From positions 1,798,001 through 1,862,000 of the forward strand of contig JAUTDP010000009.1 of assembly GCA_033439795.1 (NCBI GenBank): DNA of 64,000 nt, given 5' to 3'. The notes under the pieces are model-generated. The model was not told the DNA's origin, made no database searches, and saw only the letters and a list, made by a program, of their open reading frames with translations. The position numbers and the translations under genes were made by a program. Numbering within the stretch: the first letter of the stretch is position 1; the number at the start of each line of letters is the position of its first letter. Shown one piece after another: positions 26,240 to 41,900 of the stretch. The stretch comes from Sordaria brevicollis (lineage: Eukaryota; Ascomycota; Sordariomycetes; Sordariales; Sordariaceae).

Positions 26240-26567
26240 TATTACCGGACATATACGATTAAATAGGTAATAGGGTACTAGGTTAGGACAATTAAATAAC
26301 CGACCCAGCGCCGCGGCTATAGGCATTGGGTATTATAATCGCGTATAAACCTACTAGCCGGTATTCGGAGGCCGGCGGGCCGGAAACGGCAGGTATCTAC
26401 CCTAATTATATAGAGTGGATCCTACGCGTCGCGGTCCTTAAAAAGATCCTTCGCAACGCGGCCTACGGCCCGTTTCCTTTCCTCTACATTTCGCTTTCTT
26501 ACTTTAATATTATTAATTATTTATTAAGGATATTTAGAATTCTAAGCAAACCTTAACTACCGTAATA
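26240..26567 (+). repeat. Left (5') LTR of element C
   Basis: 328 bp. The GC-rich core (26360-26470, with CCGGCGGGCCGG) survives because its cytosines are mostly in CpG, CpC or CpT context. A 76-codon open frame across the core is a by-product of composition. Confidence 0.93.
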
Positions 26568-29500
26568 TTTAGTAATTATAATTAAAAGATTTAATTAATT
26601 AAATTATTTTTTATATTAATCGAATCCTTTTATTAGAATATTCGGTTAATTCGCATTTGTACGTCGTTTATTAAATACGCGACCGCTATATTTATATATT
26701 TCTTTTAATCGTTAAATTTTATATTTTTCTTTAGCGAATATCGACCCCGCAATTACCTATCCTTACCGGTTATAGCAATTTTAATAATTTAATTATTTAT
26801 TTTCCTTTCGTTTTTTCTTTTTCCTATTTTTCTTTAATTATATTTTAACCTTTTAAAAAAATCCCTATTAATTTAACATATTTATTTAATTAATTAGGCT
26901 ATTAATTTACTACCCTAATCCGAATTACTACGTTTAAACGGACTTTAATACGTAAATAAAGTCTTTTAATACTACGGGTTTCTCCTACTCCGATAATTTA
27001 CTTCGGTATTTAATCTTAATAATATTTAAAGAAAATTCTATATCTATTTCGTAATTTAAATTTACCCCCGATTATAATAATTTATTACTATTTCTTTTTC
27101 TCCTATCCTGTTATAATAAATTCGAATTCTAATTTTAATTCTATACCTAATTTTTTTAATAAAAGCCCGCTTATTTTCGAATTAGCCCCTTTACCCCCCG
27201 ATTTTATTCGGTTGCTTAAAATTATAGAATACCCCTTTAATAAATATTATATTATAATTCGCATTAACTGCAAAATACGTACTATAAGCGTTAATTTGGA
27301 CGATAACGAATTAACCGCGGCTATTTATCCCCTTTCGGTTAACTTCGATAAAATCGACGCCTCTTTTATTAAAAAGGATAAAGGTAAAGGTAAAACGCCT
27401 ACTTTCTATATTTTAGCCTTTCTAACGGTTAATCCTAATAAATTATTTACCGTTCTACTTTTCCTATTTTATTTGAGTATTACCTTAAATATATCCCTTA
27501 AATTTAATAGTTGCTCTTTACCCCTAATTAGCCTTAATACCGTTTATAAATTACCCCGAATTATTACCCCCCTTAATTTACCGGCTAATAAAAATATTAA
27601 CCAATTTTTATTAAGAAGAATAAAATATTATTAATAAAAGACCGGTAAAGAATTCAATAATATATATAACGAATTCGAATTTATTATAATTTGTATAAAT
27701 ATTATAGAAATTACTTTTAAAAATATATGCGTACGCGTAAATACCCTTAATTCCTGTATTAATATTAATAATTCCCGCGTAAATCGAAAAATCGATATAG
27801 TAGTTAATAATTTAAAAAAAGTAATTAATTATATTAACGACCTTTAAAACCGTATTAATTCTTATAAAATTACCGTTATTTAAAACTTTATTTAATTTAA
27901 AAATATAATTTCTTATTTATGTAATAAATTTAATACTGAACGTTAATTAATCGACCGCCGTTTTAAGGGCGTAATTACTTTTATAAACGCTATTAACGCT
28001 TATTATAATTATTTCGCTAAATATATTAAATTTTTCGAAACCTAATTAATTAATATTAATAATTTACGTCGTCGAAATATCCCCCCTACTTTCGAAAAAG
28101 TCTTTAAATATATTAAATCCGAAATTATAAATTAATTTTATACCGTTTATAATTAAATAAATTTATTTATTCCTTCGATTAAATATAATACTAAACTTAT
28201 ATCCTCCTAAATTAATCCGTATAATTATAAGTATTTTAATATTACTTATTAAACTAATAATTAATATATTTATTCTTTAAATAATTTTTATATTATAATC
28301 GCCGATAAAATTAATAGCCCTAATTTTGAACGCTTTTATCGCAAAAAGTTTATTAATTTCAATTATATTATTAATAAATCCGAAGCCTATTCTAGATTCT
28401 CCCCCGAGGGTAAATAAAATAACCCTTACCGGGATAAAATAAAAGAGTAATTAGAAAAACGCCTTCGTAAATCCCTTTATATTTAAAAAGAATTCTAAAC
28501 CTAATTATACTATTTTAATAAAAATATTAATACCCCTAATTCGGCTAAAAAAGATAAATTATTTAATAATAATAAATCCCGCAATAGGTTAATTTTATAT
28601 AATTCTTATTATTATAAAAAGAAATACTCTTATAATTACTTCTTCTATAAAAATAATTATAATTTTAATGGAAGAAGTTATAATAACCCCCCCTATAATA
28701 AATTACGTTATAACCCCTCTTCGTTATTAAATTTTAACGACTTAGAGGATTCTAATTTTAAAAATTATTATAAATATAAAGATAAGCGTAAAGTACGCAT
28801 TTTAAAATCCTACGAAGTTTAAAGTTATTCTAACGATTATAATTCTAATTTTAATTCCTTTAATAACGAAGACCGTTAATAAAAATAAGGAGGCGGCGGA
28901 GGACGTAAACCCTTTCGTAAAAGTAAAGGAAATTTTAATAATAATTTTAACGATAATTTTAATAATAGCCTTAATCCCGACTCCTCCGCCGGTAAAGGCC
29001 GTTGTTAACGCCGCGCCGGAACCTTCGATATTATTAATTTTTTATTTATTTAACGTAATTACGATTTTAAATTTAAGCGCGAAGAAATTAATTAATTCGT
29101 TTCCTTTTATAATAATTTTAAAGATATTAGTATTATTACCGACGGAAAGACTTTAATTTATACCGATATATTTATATTCTACGAACGCCTTCTATCCTTT
29201 ATAAAGGACGAGGAAATTAAAATCGAAATTAAAAAATAAATTATATAATATTTTTCTACCCTATTAAACGGCGCTATTATATTTTAATAGAGTAATAAAA
29301 TCGACCTTACCCGTCGCTACGTTTTATATAAAGGAGGATTCGACGCTTTATTAAATATATTAATTTAGCGATTTATACCCAATTCCGTAATAATTACCCG
29401 TAAATTTATTAAATATTATTTCGAATTTAAAAATATTATTAAAAATAAAAATGCCTTTACCTAATTCGTTTAATATAAATTCCGTTACGTTTATACTATA

Positions 29501-32500
29501 AATATTTTTTACCGTATTAACGAAAATTAATATAATATAATAATTTAAATTTAAATTAATATAAACCTTAAAATTAAATAATATTTAAATACCCCGCTTA
29601 AAAAAGGTAATTTTATCGATTATTTTATTAAAATTGAAAATACTAAAACCGTTTTATTAGTAACCGCCTACGAATATTACCTTTACGTTTAATAAAAGAT
29701 TACCGGTAGCGTTATTAAGGTCGAAATTATTATTCCTATACTTACTTCCTTAAAAAAACGTTAATATCGTAATAATTATAACCGTAATTGGAATCGAAAT
29801 CGTAACTATAATTGTAACCGTAACCGAAATCGTAATAACGAACGTACCTGCAATAACGACCGAAATTACGACCGTAATCGAAATTATAATTATAATCGAC
29901 GCCCCTAAAATCCCCGTCGAAATAGGGCTAACTATATAGAGGATAAAGATATAAATTCGGATTTAAATTAAATAATTTACGTTAATAATATTTCGGCTAC
30001 GTTTAATAATACGGATTTTAATTCTAATAGCGGTACTTTCTATACCTTTAATATATTTAATTCGAAATTAAAATATATTAATTATTATAAAATATTCCTA
30101 TTAATAAAATTAAAGCGATAATATATAAAAGTTTATTCCGCTTATTAAAAACCTATTTTACTATTAATATTAATATTTTTAAATAAGATTTATATATATT
30201 ATTTAAAAGTTTTCCTATTTTGTAATATATTATTTAAATATATCCTATAGTATAAAGACGCTTATATTAATTATTATAAATAAATATTTAAAAAACTAAC
30301 GGCCCCCGCCCTTAATAATATATATTTAATTTATAAAATATTTATCTATAAGGAAAAAGAGATTTTAAAGGGACTACTATCTAATTATACCTACTTTCGG
30401 ATTTCCTATCGCCCTACGTTTATAAAAGAAGAAGTAGAAATATACGTCGATTTAAAAGCCGCTAAATTTATTATCGATTATAAATTCTTAAATACGTTTA
30501 AATATTCTATTTTTATAAAGTACGTAATAAAAATCCGTAGTATAAATAATAAGTTTATTAAATTGACCGAATAGGCTACTTTTATATTCTATTTCGAAGG
30601 AATTATCGAAGGTATATTTAGGATAATAAAAGTAAAAATAGCCGTATAAATAATAGATAAATTATAACCGAACCTTTTCCTTACTAATTTTTTTCTTTAC
30701 CCTCGCTAAACGGATATCGATTATAATACCGAATATATTATTTTCCCTAATATAGGCCCTTTAATTATCCTATTCTAAATCTAACGCTATTTAATTAAAT
30801 ATATAAAGAGAATAATAATTTAAAAACGCGTAATCCTTTAATTAGGAGAAGAAGTATTAATATTAATTTATTATAAATTATTACCGAAAGGAAAAAGCTT
30901 TATATTTAATTTTAAGAATAATATAATAATTAACGCCGTTATAAATTATAAAACCCCCTATATAATCCTATTTAAAAATATTACGAAAGGAATAAAAATT
31001 ATAATTAAAAAGTAATATATTAATTATATTAAAAAATACAAAAATAGTGGTTACTTCGTTAATAATTAGGGAGACGTCGAAACGGCCGCTTTCTCTATTT
31101 AAATTTTTAATACTTTAAACGAAGATTTTATTTTAATAGTCGACGAAATAGTAACCTAAATTATTGAAATTTATATCCTATTGGTTAATTTAGAAATAGA
31201 ATTATCCCCGGTAGCCGAAGTAACGGTTAGAGGGTACGAAAAATTATTAATAGTCCTAAAAAAATATTTAATTTTCGGCATTCGAATAGACGGCCTAGAA
31301 ATAATAATTAAAGAAGGCGTATATATTTATATTAAGAATAAAGAATATACCGCTATTTTAGAGAAATTCGTTTTTAATTTCCTTAAATTGTAAATAGAAG
31401 GAGGATTAATAAATATATTTAAGGATAATTATATATACGTCTTATTAGTAGAAGGATAGTAGAATTAAAAGGTTATTATTAGAATATATTTATTAAGTAG
31501 GAAAGATTAGGCTATAATCGACGAAATATTTAATACCCTTTATAAATAAGGAAAGATATAATAAATAATTAGGGTTACGCTTTTCGTTTATTTAATATTT
31601 GTAATATAGAAAGAAATAAAGGATAGGAAATAAAAAATACGGTTAATAATAAATATAAAAGTAATTAATAATTTTACCGTCCCGAATAATTACCCACTTC
31701 CTTTTTAAAATAAAGTAATTACTTTTATAAGAGGTAAAGTTTTTATTATAATTATCGATATAATCGTTTTTTTTTATTAATTTAAAATTTAATTAATATA
31801 TCGAGACTAGTTAACTTTAATTATATATAGGGGGTTAAAGGCTCTAATAATTACTTAAATAAATTTTTGTAATATATTAATTTACGTTTAACGGTTTATA
31901 AATAAATTATTAATTAAATATAAAAAATATTACCGGGTATATATTGATAATATTATTATTATATTAAATATTTAAGAAAAATACGTTACGTATTTAAAAG
32001 CTATTTTTAATCTCTTCGTTTCGAAGAATATTTCCTTATTCTTTAAAAAATCGTTTTTAGGATATTTAAATATAGAATTATTAAACTTCCGGGTAAATAG
32101 TTTAAATTTATAGAATACCGTTTAATATATTAAGGCTTTTTATAATTTAGAATTCCTTAATTAATTATAAGTTTTGGAAATTTATTTAGGAAATATTAAT
32201 TTTTTATAATACTTAATTACGTATTATATTTAATTCTCCGAGCCTTTATAATAATAAAAGGTGAATTTATTAGTAACGGATTATATAAAAAGCGTAATAA
32301 TAAATAATAAGCCGGCTAAGCGGATAATTTACTACGTACGTATTAAGTTTGAACCTACCCCCTAGGAATTAGAATCGTTTAAGGCCTTATAGGAGGAGAT
32401 TTGTAATAAACGTATATTATATTATTTAAACCCAAATAAGTAAATTTTTTTTTAAATTGATAATTTTTTAAAATAGGGTAATAACGTTATATTATTTTAT

Positions 32501-34637
32501 TTAAAGGACGGCTATATTTAAATACCTAGTATATTTATCCTTATTAATTAAATCCTACCTATTATATTCTTTAATAAATACTTTACGTTAATAGAATTTC
32601 GTTATAGCCCTTCCGAATTCGAAATCGTTATTTTAATATAAGTTATAAAGAAGTTACGAATTAGGATTTATTTATATAATAAAATAATTATAATTTTAAC
32701 CGATTATTTAATAATTAAGGGGATAATTGAATAAAAGTCTTTATATACCTCTTTTACCGATAAAAATAACCGTCGTTTAATTAATATATTTATTTACTTT
32801 TTTTAATATAATATTAAAATATATTACCTCCTAGGAAAATTGAATTTCGTTTTTAATATTTTAAATCGATTACGGACGAAGGGTAATATAAATTTACGCC
32901 TAGAAAGTATCTTAATATTAGATAATATATAGGACGATATTTTAGCTATAAATTAAATATACTTCGCCGTTTTAAAAGTAATAATAGATTTAATATTAAA
33001 AGAATGCTTTGTTAAAAGCTATTGTAAAAATAAGAAATTCGCCGCTATAATCTCGGACCTTACCGAATTCTAATTAAATAATAAGGATATTATTATTTTT
33101 TAACGCCTAAAGTACCCTTTTATTATAATTAACGGTCTTATTTATATTAATTACGATAAGAAGACCCTATATATCCTTTATAATTATATTTAATTTATTT
33201 TTAAATTAATATACGATAAAAAATATTATTTTAGACGAAATTGTATATTATACGATTTAAAGGAATTCGCTATATTTAATAAATTATATTTAATAAAGTA
33301 ATATATATATAAATGCCTTTTATATAATTTTAATTAGACCGACCGCTTTAGCCCTATAGGAATATTTTAGCCTATTCGCCCGAAAGCTAATAATTTTCTC
33401 CTAATATGTATTATTATTATTAATTTTATAATCGCCCTTCTAATAATATTAATTAAAAATTTACTTTAAAAAATCTTATATTATAAAATTTTTAACGCTT
33501 TAATACCTACTATAAATATTATTTTAAAATATACTTTATTAATTCTTAAATATATAATTTATTCGGCCGAGGAATAAAGAATTACCTTCGTAAGGTCTTT
33601 AATCCTTTATAATTAGGGAATACCTTTAGGAATTATTTCCGATTACGATTATAAATTTATATCGGTTTTTTAAAAAGGAATATAAATAATATTAAAAATT
33701 AAATTAATAATAATTATAACCTACTACCCCTAAAGGGATAGCGTATTAGAACGTAAAAATTAAAATATTGAAATTATTATCCGGTTTTATATTTTTAATT
33801 ATTTTAACGAATTATAATTAATATTAATTCCCGTTCTTTAATAGAATTTTAATAGCGTTTATATCGATATTATTAAAGCTTCGCCCTACGAATATTTATT
33901 CGGTTATAAATTATACGGATTATTAGAATTATTAAATGATATTTCTTAAAAATATAACCCTATCCTACGTAACGCTATTCGAAAAAAAGTTAAATTAATT
34001 TTAAATTTCGCCGCCGTTAAAATTAAACGTTTTTACGACCTTAGCCGGCGCCCGTCTAATATCGAAATCGGGGATATAATCTTCCTAAAATTCTATTATA
34101 ATTATTATCTTTAAGATTAGCCTTCTAAGAAATTTTTATAATAATATGTAGGGTTTTTTAAAGTATTAAAGAAAATTGGCAATTTAGCCTTCGAATTCGA
34201 TTTACCTACTAATATAAAAAACCTTTACCCGGTAATATTTATTACCTATTTTAAAAAGGCCCTTATTAATAACGATCCTTTCTAATATATTATATTACCG
34301 CTTAACTTGGTCGAAAATTCGCAAGAAAATTCGGACCCCGAAGCCGGTCCTCGGTACGAATTAAAGCGTATAATAAAATATAAAGTCTTAAAAAATAGAA
34401 TTATCAAATTCTAAATTAAATAAAAAGGATATAAGAATAAGGATAATGAATAGAAAAAGAAGGAGGATATAAGAAAAATTCGGGAAATAATAAAGGAATA
34501 TTAAGACTGGATAAGAAGTCGCCCGAATTAGATACTAGTAATTTTATTAATTTAGAATAAAACTATTAAAAAGAGGATTAAAAGGAAGAATAGGAATTAT
34601 TAAAGTCAATAGTACTTTTCTTTATAAAGCCGGTATA
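26568..34637 (+). pseudogene. Element C gag-pol remnant
   Basis: RIP-degraded polyprotein. RT: VYIDNIIIILNI near 31940, then LKAIFNLFVSKNISLFFKKSFLGYLN, clearly the gypsy thumb region. Integrase: SDYDYKFISVFQKGI (originally SDRDxKFxS) near 33650, then TTAYHPQ-like remnants. The chromodomain near 34340-34510 reads ELKRIIKYKVLKNRIIKF then QKGYKNKDNEQ. A 140-codon open frame at 27212-27634 and a 70-codon frame at 31181-31393 lie inside and are fragments, not genes. The gag part is not recognisable by motif. Confidence 0.8.
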
Positions 34638-34965
34638 TATTACCGGATATATATAATTAAATAGGTAATAGGGTATTAGGTTAGGATAATTGAATAACCG
34701 ACCCGGCGCCGCGGTTATAAGTATTAAGTACTATAATCGCGTATAGACTTACTAACCGGTATTCGGAGGCCGGCGGGCCGGAAACGGCAGGTATTTACCC
34801 TAATTATATAGAATAGATCCTACGCGTCGCGGTCCTTAAAAGGATCCTTCGCAACGCGGCCTGCGGCCCGTTTCCTTTCCTTTACATTTCACTTTCTTAC
34901 TTTAATATTATTAATTATTTATTAAAGATATTTAGAGTTCTAAGTAAACCCTAACTACCGTAATA
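34638..34965 (+). repeat. Right (3') LTR of element C
   Basis: 328 bp, same length as the left copy; differences are transitions. The outside flank TATAC repeats the left target site. Confidence 0.93.
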
Positions 34966-35686
34966 TATACGGACTAATAAGAATTATTTATTATTATAAT
35001 TAATTTAAATTATTAAATATATTATTTAAAAGGATTTCCGAAACTATTTATAATATTTATAAATTATAAAGCGCTAAAAAATATTACGGAATCGCCGGCA
35101 AACGATTTGCGTAAAAAGCTAATTTACTAAATTTACCGATTATTTTAATTCGATTTCGAAATAAAATACTAATCGGGGAAAATAAACCTAACGGACGGTT
35201 TATTTAAGAGGCTAAATTATATAAAGGAGGATATAATTTACAGTAACGTTTTATTAACCCTTTAAAAAAAATTAGATTTTATTTCGGAATTACCAAATAT
35301 AATTAAAAAGTAATTAAATTCTAAAATCCTATACTAGTATAGAGAAAAATTTATAGTTTACGCCTTCGTTAAATAAATTCGACGAATAATGCGGTCTATT
35401 ATTATTATAAAAGATATTTTATTAATATAATTAATAAAAGGAGCGTTCCTTTAAATTTTATTACGTAAAATCGTAAAGAAAATAATATACCGAGAAATCC
35501 TTTAAGTACCTTCTACGAATTAGGAATTTTATACTATTATAAAGGGATTTTAGCCTAAGGATTTAAATTTAACCGAATAAGTAGCGATTATTTAATTTAA
35601 AGGGATTATAATCGGGGGATATAAATTAAATAATTAAAGGGTTTTTTATTTTAAAGAATAGTTAATAATCCTTAAAGAAGGATTAT
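34966..35686 (+). pseudogene. Element B RNase H / connector remnant between elements C and D
   Basis: Continues RNase H from 26239: after TATAC I read ELFIIII, then YLKGFPKLFIIFINYKALK and ANDLRKKLIYQIYRLF, the expected gypsy RNase H end (the DHKxL site is now NYKAL). The stretch then runs toward the integrase and is cut by element D after KEGL. This frame continuity is the proof of nesting order. Confidence 0.85.
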
Positions 35687-35992
35687 TATTACGGGGCACG
35701 AGTAAGCAGTAAGGTACGATGTTTATTATTGTGCGAGGAATAGGAAATAATCCTGTGCGCCGCGACTATCTTATACGATTACGATATGGCTAGTGTATAG
35801 CCCTAATTACGTATATAAGTCTGGGTAACGCCGGGACTAAGGTACTAGGGTATTATAGGCACGGTTAATTACAATCGTCGCGACTACGGTCGCGTTTCAT
35901 TTATCAATCCTAATACTATACGTAAACAGTTATTATCAATTAATATATATAATACAACTACTTTTATATAGGAGTAGGTAATATTTATAATA
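35687..35992 (-). repeat. Left LTR of element D (3' LTR on minus)
   Basis: 306 bp. The outer (left) part keeps TG/CA (for example TTGTGCGAGG, CCTGTGC), while the inner end is reduced to TAATATTTATAATA. Confidence 0.93.
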
Positions 35993-38900
35993 TTACCCCC
36001 TTCTAAAATAAAATTCCCCGTTTAAAAATTCTATTCCTGGGTATTTATTTATCTTTTAATTAATTATTATTAAAGTAGGTTCCTAAATAAGAGTTTATTA
36101 CGTATTAAAACTCTTCTTTAAGAGTTAACCTTTTATTAAACTTTTATTAAATTTAACCCTTCCCTTCGAATTTCTCCTTATTTATAACGACCTAAATATT
36201 ATTTTAAACGTTCGTTATCCTCCTTTTATAAGCTTTTATTCTCTCCTTATTTATTATTAACCCCGAGAAGGGTATTATAGGGATGTCCGTAATATAGTAA
36301 TTTATTAACGAATAAATTATTATTAGTAATATAGACCGTAGAGATTTATATTTAATTCTTATTTATACTATTCTAATAATTATTTTTATTATTTTTATTA
36401 ATTATAATATTAAAATATTATAGGTAGAAGGCCGAAGGTATTAGGGGTAATAAGCGAAGATAGGGGGACGTACGCTATAATAAATATTACGCTATCCCCC
36501 GTTTTTTAACGATATTTCGCCGAAAAGCTCGAAGTATAAGGGATTTGGGCGGGGCGTATAATTAAAACGGGGGAACCTCCTTTTTTTTTATTATTTTTAT
36601 TTATTTTTTATTTTTTATTCAAATATTATTTAATTTAATATTACGTCGTACTTATCGGTTATCGGCGGCTAATATAGCTGGTATTAATATTAATAATAGT
36701 ATTATTATATTTTTATTATTATTAGTGCCGTTTGGGAAGATACCTGTTTTTAGCTATTTCTTATACCCCTTTTTTAACGATAGGTAAGGTAAGCCCAATT
36801 TTAGGTATTTTTTATAAAATTATTAAATTAATTCGTAATATTTATTAAAATTAAACGCGGGTTATTAATTAGGGGGATAATAGTTCTATTTTATTAAATA
36901 CTTTTATTCCCTTCTTTATTTTTTATAATTTAATAGTTCGTTGAATTTTTAACGATAATTTTCCTTAAAATTATTTATTTTAATAACCTTTATACCTTTA
37001 TTAATTTTAATATCCAATATTAATTTTATTTAATTTAATAGCCCTAAAACGTAGGGTTTTACCTTAAAAATATTAATAATGTATATAACCTTTATATTCT
37101 TAAATAAAATTAATTCGATTATATATAAATTAATTTTTATAACGCGAAAAGGGCCTTTAAAGCGTAGGGCGAATTTATTATATAATTAGCTAATCGCGTA
37201 ATTAAATATATCGAATATTACTTCGTCCCTTACTTTATATTTAAAAATATTATTATAATAAACGTTAATTATTACTTTATATTTTTCTTAGGTTTAAAAG
37301 GACGAGGTTTTAACGAAATCTTATACTTCCTTAAATTTTAAAATTAATTAATTCGCATTAAAAATCTATTTTTTCTATATATCTGTAACGTCCGGTAATA
37401 TAAGTAATAACGGTTCGATGCTTATCCGAGGGTAAAAATTGTAATTAACGAAGAAGGGAATAACGCTAATTGTAGTAAATTTAAAATTATTACCCTAAAA
37501 TTCGGCCAAAAATAACTAATTTATTTAATTATCCTATACCTAATTAACGAATATCCTAAGGTATTATTCTATTTCCGTATTAATTTATTTAATTTAATTA
37601 TTAATTTTTTTATAGTATAGAGTAATTAATTTCAATTTTACGCTTAATTTCTATAAAAAGTATAATTAGAAAATTAATATAAATTAAACGCTTCTATCCG
37701 AAATAATCGTATTTAATAAATTATATAGGGTATAAATTCTATCGATAAATTTTTCGATTAATTCCTCTATTGTAAAACTTTTATATAGAATAAAATACTG
37801 CATTTTTATTAACTTATCGATTACTATTAGGATATATTAATATTCTACGCTTCTTCTTACCCGTTTTAATTTAAATAGGGGTATAATATAATTAATAAAA
37901 ATATCCCTCTATAGTGCGTAAGGGATGGGTAATAATTTTAAAAAGCTATTAATTAATATTTTAATAGCCTTAATTTTATAATATAGAATATAATTTTTAT
38001 AATATTAATTTATAGTATTCGTTATTCCTAATTACTAATATCGGTGCATTAATACTATAATTTTATCCCTACCCGGGTATCCTCCTTATATTAAGGTATA
38101 AATTTAATAAATAAATTCGAATTAAACTTTCTCGTTATTAAATAATATAATTAACTTATTACGGAATATTATTCTATTATTAATTAATTTATATTCTACG
38201 AATAGGATTTTAAATTTCTTTTTAAAATACTTTAATTAACGAATACTTAAACGAATTACTATTCGAATATTTATTATAAAGGGGGAATTAGCGTATACCC
38301 GGTCGATTAAATTATTTATATAGATTCCTAAACCCTCTTCGTTATTTTCCTCTATAATATCTTCGAATTTATAAATTATTAATAAGGAGCTATCCTCCGT
38401 TATAGCGTTTATTATAAAACCCTCTCTATCCGTATTTATAAGGCCGTTTTTTTAAACGAAGGATTCTTTATTAAAGTACGAAGGATTAATTAACGGCTTT
38501 TCCTTTACTTTAAATCTATTATTAATCGCCTCTTGTAATACGTTTTTTAATTTCCTATTTAATATGTTTAATTTTATATTTATTAAATTAAAGTGGTATT
38601 TAATTGTAAAGTTAAACTTTAATAAAAATTCCGATTATTTTATATACCGCGGTATTAATTTCTTTATTGTATTAAATATTTTTAAATTTTTATAATTTAT
38701 AATAATTTCGAATAATTGCGTAGATCCTTCCAATTTTAGCTTCTATTCCTCTAAAGTTTTAATAATAGCGAGTAATTTTTTATTATAAATATTGTAATTA
38801 TATTCAATTAAAGAGTATTTTACCGAGAAGTATATTATTGGGTATAAAACGCTGTTATATATTTAGGAGAGGGTACTTCTTACTACCCAATTTAATATAT

Positions 38901-41900
38901 TAATTTCGACTATTATTAATTTCTCCTAATTATAAATTTTAAAAACTAATACGGTTATAAATATTTTCTTTAATATTTCGAACGCTATATTATATTCTTT
39001 AATTTAATTCTATTCGATATTTTTATTAATTAGGTTGTATAAGGGCTTCTTTATCTTTAAAAACCTATTAATAAACTTTCGGTAAAAGTTTATAAAACTT
39101 AAAAAGCGTTATAATTGCCTTTTATTAATAAGTACTTCCTATTTAATAATAACGTCGACCTTCTCTTAATCTATTTCGATACCTCCCGGTATAATAATTA
39201 AATTTAGGTATTTAATCTTTTAAATATAGAATTTATATTTATTAATATCGATTTAGAATTTAGCGTTAATTAATTATTATAATACTTCTTTAACGTATAA
39301 AACGTATTTTTTATATATTTTTAAAAAGATTAAGATATTATCGAAATATATTATTATATAAATATTTAGGATATTGTATAGGATATTGTTAATAAAATTC
39401 TAAAATAATATTAATATTCTAAATAACCCGAAGGGATATATTAACGATTCGTATAAATTAAAACGGGTAATAAAGGCTATTAATTATTTATACCCTTCCG
39501 TTATTCTTAATTTATTAAAGGCCGCGATAATATCGACCTTTGTAAACTATTTTACCCTATAAATAATATCGAATATTTCCCTAATTAATAATAGTAAGTA
39601 TTTATTTTTTAACGAAATTTCGTTAATACTATAATAATCGATATAAATTTTAATACCGCCGCCTAATTTTTTAATTAATAAGATTAAGGATATTACGTTT
39701 AATATTAAGGGTTTAATAAAACTTTTTATTAAATTATCGTTTAGTTATTATTTAATAACCTTTAATTTTTAGGGGGATATTAATCGTATTCGGGAATATA
39801 GTAACGGGCCCGCTCCCGGCTTCAATTCGATTTTATAATTATAGGACCGGTATTTTAATATAACGTTTATTTATTTAGGGTCCGTAACGTAAAATAAATT
39901 TTTATATTCGTCGGGGAAATATTCTTTAACCTATTCGGGGGTATATTTAGGTCTTATAAATTTTTTTATAAATTTAATAATATCTTCGTTTATAATATTA
40001 TAAATATAATTAATATTTATTAAGGGTATAGGTTTTTATTCTTTTAATTCTTTCTTCGGCTTTTTTTCTAATTCTTTAATAATATCTAAATTATAAATTC
40101 TATTAACGAATTCCCGAATTACCTCTCCCGGCTATAAAGCGTAATTTAAATTGGGTATTTTCTTTATAATATTTATTTTATAAAGATTAATAAATTCGTA
40201 GATTTCTTCGTTCTAAAAAAATTATTTATATAATTTACCCTTCCCCTATAAGATTTTTCGCTATACGTTTTTTAATAGGGTTAGTAATATAATCGGTACT
40301 TTCTTTACCTTCTAAAATTCTTCGAAAGCAGCCTAAGTTATTATATTAACCTTTACGCCCCTTATCTTTATATTAAATATAAAGGTTCTAATATTAACGA
40401 ATTTAATATTTTTCAAATTTAATATTACTATATTTATAAATAGTTTAAAAGGTTATTATATTATACGTTTTAATTATTCCGGTCTTTTTATTATTTAAAT
40501 ATATTTATTGCCGATTATTTATATTTAGGCTTTATAAATATTTAAAGCCAGTTTTCTTATTAACCCGAATAATTCTTCGAATAATAAAACGTATACTAAT
40601 ATTATTAATATTTTTATTATAGCGCCCTAATTCCTTTTTAACGTTATTGTTACGTTCGCTACCCAATTGGGTAAATCCTCTTTTTCTTTAAATTCGTCTT
40701 TAAATTCTTTATTAGAAGGGAAGTCGTATAAATTATTATTTTTACGCGCTTCGGGAAGGCGGAGGTCCTCTTTACGCACTTTAAAAAGGTTAATTTTAAT
40801 TAAGTAATATTATATAATATAAATAAATAAATAAAATTAATTCTAAATTACGGTATTAATAACCTAATTAATATTAAGGTTATACTATTATAATTATAGC
40901 TACCCTAAAATAATTAAATAATCCTCCGCTAAATCCGCTAAGAAAAAATTAATAATTTTATTATAATTATTAATTTTTATAATAATTTTAATATATTCGT
41001 CGATTTATTCTTTAAAATCCTTATCGGCTAAGTATAAAGGCTTTAATTTATTAAGCTTCTTATATTCTAAATAAACTTTCCGAATAAACGTTCGATTTAT
41101 AAAAACCTTCCCGGAATAATTAAAATCGACTAAAAATACGCATTCTATTTTACTATTACGCTATAAATATTAAAGATAAATAAATAAAAGAATTATATTC
41201 TATTTTTTATAAAATTCTAAATTATTTAATTTTAATAATTATTCTTCTTTTTAATTATTTAAAGCCTAAATATTAAATTTCTAATTTTTTAATATCTCCT
41301 TTTTCTTTAATATCTTTAAATACCCTTAACTGCAATTTAGGTTTAGGGTTCGTTATTTCCCTATTAAGTAGGGTTAGTAAGGGGGGCTACGGTTGTTAGA
41401 GTAATTGGGGGAGTAATTGGGGCTTAGGCCGGAGCCGGGTTAATAATATTATTTATAGCGCGGTTATTAATTTTATTCTCACTATTCTTTTTAATAATAT
41501 CGAAATTTTTATAAATTAGTTATTAGCCTTTACTATTATAATCGGTAGCGTTACGGCAATTTTTAATTATATATTTACCCTTATTATAATTTATATAATT
41601 ACCTTTATTATAACGAATTTATAAAACGTCCTTATAAATTATAATAAATTTAATATAATTTAAATTTATAATATTAGAATCCTTTTTATTATTATTATTC
41701 GAATTATTATTTCCTTTATTACCGCCGTTAACGGATAACGAACCGATTCCGCGGACTAAAGTAAATTTATTCTAAATTCTAAAAATGCTTTTATATAAAT
41801 TGGACTATCCCTTCCAATCGTCGCGGGTTAGAATTATAAATTAGTAATTAATCGAATCGGTTATAGTTTTAAAAATTTTATTATAAAATAGACGAATGTA

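Larger units (their letters stand above)
26240..34965 (+). mobile_element. LTR element C: Ty3/gypsy chromovirus inside the RNase H of element B
   Basis: Paired 328-bp LTRs (26240-26567; 34638-34965) with exact target duplication TATAC (26235-26239; 34966-34970). LTR ends are TATTACCGG...CCGTAATA. The 8.7-kb element reads on the plus strand. A gag-like region occupies 26900-29100, RT has the box YIDNIIII near 31940, integrase lies near 33640-33960 and a chromodomain near 34340-34510. RIP-inactivated. Confidence 0.92.

Noticed and set aside
26326..26556. 76-codon open frame in the left LTR of element C
   Set aside because: It spans the GC-rich LTR core and is broken in the partner LTR. It reflects composition, not a gene.
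27212..27634. 140-codon open frame inside element C
   Set aside because: Lies in the gag region of a RIP-dead element with no motif; a surviving fragment or chance.
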